Source: an uncultured Oscillospiraceae bacterium
GTDB taxonomy: Bacteria; Bacillota; Clostridia; Oscillospirales; Oscillospiraceae
Reading direction: 5' to 3'
NCBI GenBank assembly: GCA_944385455.1
Contig: CALWXI010000145.1
Coordinates: 1-6,928 of the forward strand
DNA: 6,928 nucleotides
In this document: piece after piece, positions 5,241-6,928 of the stretch
How the letters are laid out: each line of letters opens with the position of its first letter
Numbering within the stretch: position 1 is the stretch's first letter
Position numbers and translations under genes: made by a program
Notes under the pieces: generated by a model
Told to the model about the DNA's origin: nothing
Seen by the model: the letters and a program-made list of their open reading frames with translations, nothing else
Databases searched by the model: none

Positions 5241-6653
5241 ATGGATTTCCAGGCAATCAAGGCGGCCGCCGAGGGGTACCGGGCCGACATGTCCCGCTTC
5301 CTGCGGGAGATGATCTCCCATCCCAGCGAGAGCTGCGAAGAAAAAGAAGTGGTGATGTGCATCAAGGCCGAGATGGAGAAGCTGGGCTTTGACAAGGTGG
5401 AGATCGACGGCCTGGGCAACATCATCGGCTGGATGGGCCAGGGGGAGAAGATCATCGCCATCGACTCCCACATCGACACTGTGGGCGTGGGCAATGTCGA
5501 CAACTGGGAGGCAGACCCCTATCAGGGCTACGAGACGGAGGATATCATCTTCGGCCGGGGCGGCTCCGACCAGGAAGGCGGCATGGCCTCCGCCGTGTAC
5601 GGCGCCAAGATCATGAAGGATCTGGGCCTCATCCCCGAGAACTACAAGATCATGGTGGTGGGCTCCGTCCAGGAGGAGGACTGCGACGGCATGTGCTGGC
5701 AGTACATCGTCAACAAGTTCTTCCCCGCCAACAACATCCGCAAGGAGCAGGTGGAGTTCGTCATCTCCACCGAGCCCACCGACGGCGGCATCTACCGGGG
5801 CCACCGGGGCCGCATGGAGATCCGGGTGGACGTCAAGGGCATCAGCTGCCACGGCTCGGCGCCGCAGCGGGGCGACAACGCCATCTACAAAATGGCCGAC
5901 ATCCTTCAGGACGTCCGAGCCCTTAACGAAAGCGGCGACGGTCCTTCCAACCGGGTCAAGGGCCTGGTGAAGATGCTGAACCCGGAATTCAACCCCGAGC
6001 ATTATGAGGACGCCCAGTTCCTGGGCCGGGGCACCTGCACCGTTTCCCAGATCTTCTACACCTCCCCTTCCCGCTGTGCTGTGGCGGACAGCTGCTCCAT
6101 CTCCATCGACCGCCGCATGACCGCCGGCGAGACCTGGGACTCCTGCCTCAAGGAGATCGAATCTCTGCCCAGCGTGCAGAAGTACGGCGGCGACGTGAAG
6201 GTCTCCATGTACATGTATGACCGTCCCGCCTGGACCGGCGAGGTCTATGAGACGGAGTGCTTCTTCCCCACCTGGATCAACAAGGAGAGCGCCGCCCACG
6301 TCCAGGCCCTCATCGACGCCCACCACGCCCTCTGGGGCACGGAGCGCATCGGCCACGCCGACGCCGATCCCAAGAAGGACGCCATGCACCTGCGCACCGG
6401 CCGGCCCCTCACCGACAAGTGGACCTTCTCCACCAACGGCGTGGCCATCCAGGGCCGGTACGGCATCCCCTGCGTGGGCTTCGGTCCCGGCGCCGAGTCC
6501 CAGGCCCACGCCCCCAATGAGATCACCTGGAAGCAGGATCTGGTGACCTGCGCCGCCGTGTACGCCGCGGTGCCGGGCCTTTACAGGGAGGAGAACAAAA
6601 CTGCCGACGTGACCCAGTTCCGTCAGAGCCTCACCAACAACGACATTCAATAA
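5241..6653 (+). CDS. ygeY: YgeY-family M20 metallohydrolase
   Basis: A 470-residue two-metal amidohydrolase of peptidase family M20, recognised as the YgeY group from its overall sequence and its ygeW neighbour. Catalytic landmarks in order are: SHIDTV with metal ligands H77 and D79; GRGGSDQEGG with the bridging Asp D110; QEEDCDG with the general base and a ligand (E145/E146); STEP with E178; CHGSAPQRGDNA with the dimerisation-domain His H204; and the last ligand H423 in ESQAHAPNE. All expected residues are present, so the enzyme should be active. ygeY belongs to the gene set linked to anaerobic purine/urate catabolism. There it is expected to hydrolyse an amide or ureido bond of a ring-opened intermediate, although its exact substrate is uncertain. 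The start at 5241 is chosen because GGAGGG lies 7 nt upstream; upstream TTG and ATG codons in frame would overlap that site. It has its own promoter and precedes ygeW by 22 bp in one operon. Confidence 0.93.
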   Translation: MDFQAIKAAAEGYRADMSRFLREMISHPSESCEEKEVVMCIKAEMEKLGFDKVEIDGLGNIIGWMGQGEKIIAIDSHIDTVGVGNVDNWEADPYQGYETEDIIFGRGGSDQEGGMASAVYGAKIMKDLGLIPENYKIMVVGSVQEEDCDGMCWQYIVNKFFPANNIRKEQVEFVISTEPTDGGIYRGHRGRMEIRVDVKGISCHGSAPQRGDNAIYKMADILQDVRALNESGDGPSNRVKGLVKMLNPEFNPEHYEDAQFLGRGTCTVSQIFYTSPSRCAVADSCSISIDRRMTAGETWDSCLKEIESLPSVQKYGGDVKVSMYMYDRPAWTGEVYETECFFPTWINKESAAHVQALIDAHHALWGTERIGHADADPKKDAMHLRTGRPLTDKWTFSTNGVAIQGRYGIPCVGFGPGAESQAHAPNEITWKQDLVTCAAVYAAVPGLYREENKTADVTQFRQSLTNNDIQ

Positions 6654-6675
6654 CAAAATTGAAGGAGTGCTGACT

Positions 6676-6928
6676 ATGTCCAAGACCATCGAACTGGCGC
6701 AGCATCTGGAAAAGCTGCACATCAACAGCATGTACAAGTCCGACTTTTACTGGACCTGGGACAAGACCGACGAGGAGCTGGACGCCATCTTCACCGTGGC
6801 TGACGCCCTGCGGGACCTGCGGGAGCGGAACAAGTCCACCCGGATCTTTGACTCCGGCCTGGGCATCTCCATCTTCCGGGACAACTCCACCCGCACCCGC
6901 TTCTCCTTCGCCTCCGCCTGCAATCTGC
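6676..6928 (+). CDS. ygeW: YgeW-like knotted carbamoyltransferase, N-terminal part
   Basis: The first 84 residues of a protein that continues past the right edge. The segment FDSGLGISIFRDNSTRTRFS (58-77) contains the STRTR carbamoyl-phosphate-binding motif (71-75) of aspartate/ornithine carbamoyltransferases. Its flanks (TWDKTDEEL, SGLGIS, FRDN) closely resemble E. coli YgeW as I know it, rather than ArgF or PyrB. YgeW belongs to the knotted, AOTCase-like branch. In purine/ureide breakdown it is expected to run in the phosphorolytic direction, moving a carbamoyl group from a ureido compound to phosphate so that carbamate kinase can make ATP; this role is inferred from context. The ATG at 6676 follows GAAGGAG with an 8-nt gap, 22 bp after ygeY's stop. 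The knot region and substrate loops are not in the window. Confidence 0.92.
   Translation, partial: MSKTIELAQHLEKLHINSMYKSDFYWTWDKTDEELDAIFTVADALRDLRERNKSTRIFDSGLGISIFRDNSTRTRFSFASACNL

Noticed and set aside
5112..6737. 541-codon open frame on the minus strand opposite ygeY
   Set aside because: It is antisense to a gene with complete M20 catalytic motifs, and its translation is a low-complexity run of Gly, Val, Ala, Leu, His and Asp, as expected when GC-rich third positions are read in reverse. It has no convincing ribosome binding site.
1..6928. CRISPR array, tRNA, rRNA, insertion sequence or phage attachment site
   Set aside because: I saw no spaced repeat array, no tRNA-like cloverleaf, no transposase motifs and no terminal inverted repeats with target duplications. 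The intergenic gaps are all shorter than about 260 bp and are accounted for.

Overview
This window comes from a GC-rich genome that looks like an anaerobic Firmicute. Every gene has a Bacillota-style Shine-Dalgarno sequence, promoters match the sigma-A consensus, third codon positions are strongly G/C, and the gene families are typical of gut Clostridia. A Flavonifractor- or Lawsonibacter-like member of the Oscillospiraceae is my inference; no sequence search was possible.

Layout, left to right. (1) 1-83, minus strand: the first 27 codons of a ferredoxin-NADP reductase alpha (NfnA)-like flavoprotein, with a good promoter and a 15-bp palindrome at its expected transcription start. (2) 249-911, minus: a Crp/Fnr-family regulator with its own extended -10 promoter. 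(3) 1098-1547, plus: a small stand-alone protein with two CBS domains, followed by a bidirectional hairpin terminator. (4) 4986 (or 5019) down to 1588, minus: an apparent three-gene operon coding for a YheO/DauR-like PAS-HTH regulator, a 491-residue fold-type-II PLP enzyme, and a zinc-ribbon PLP enzyme of the threonine synthase family. (5) 5241 to the right edge, plus: ygeY (M20 metallohydrolase) followed by the start of ygeW (knotted carbamoyltransferase-like protein).

ygeY and ygeW belong to the ygeW-ygeX-ygeY-ssnA-ygfK-hyuA gene set. It was long called selenium-linked and was more recently connected with anaerobic purine and uric acid breakdown in gut bacteria. The window is therefore probably one edge of a purine/ureide catabolic island. 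The divergent regulator next to ygeY, with two back-to-back promoters about 40 bp apart across a very AT-rich spacer, is the obvious candidate controller. The two PLP enzymes in the regulator's operon are the least explained part. They may process an amino-acid product of the pathway such as 2,3-diaminopropionate, or a different amino acid, but the sequence does not say which.

The main oddity is the start of the PAS-HTH regulator. A near-perfect Shine-Dalgarno sequence sits 8 nt before an in-frame ACG where an ATG would be expected, while the first conventional start (GTG) lies 11 codons further in and has no visible ribosome binding site.
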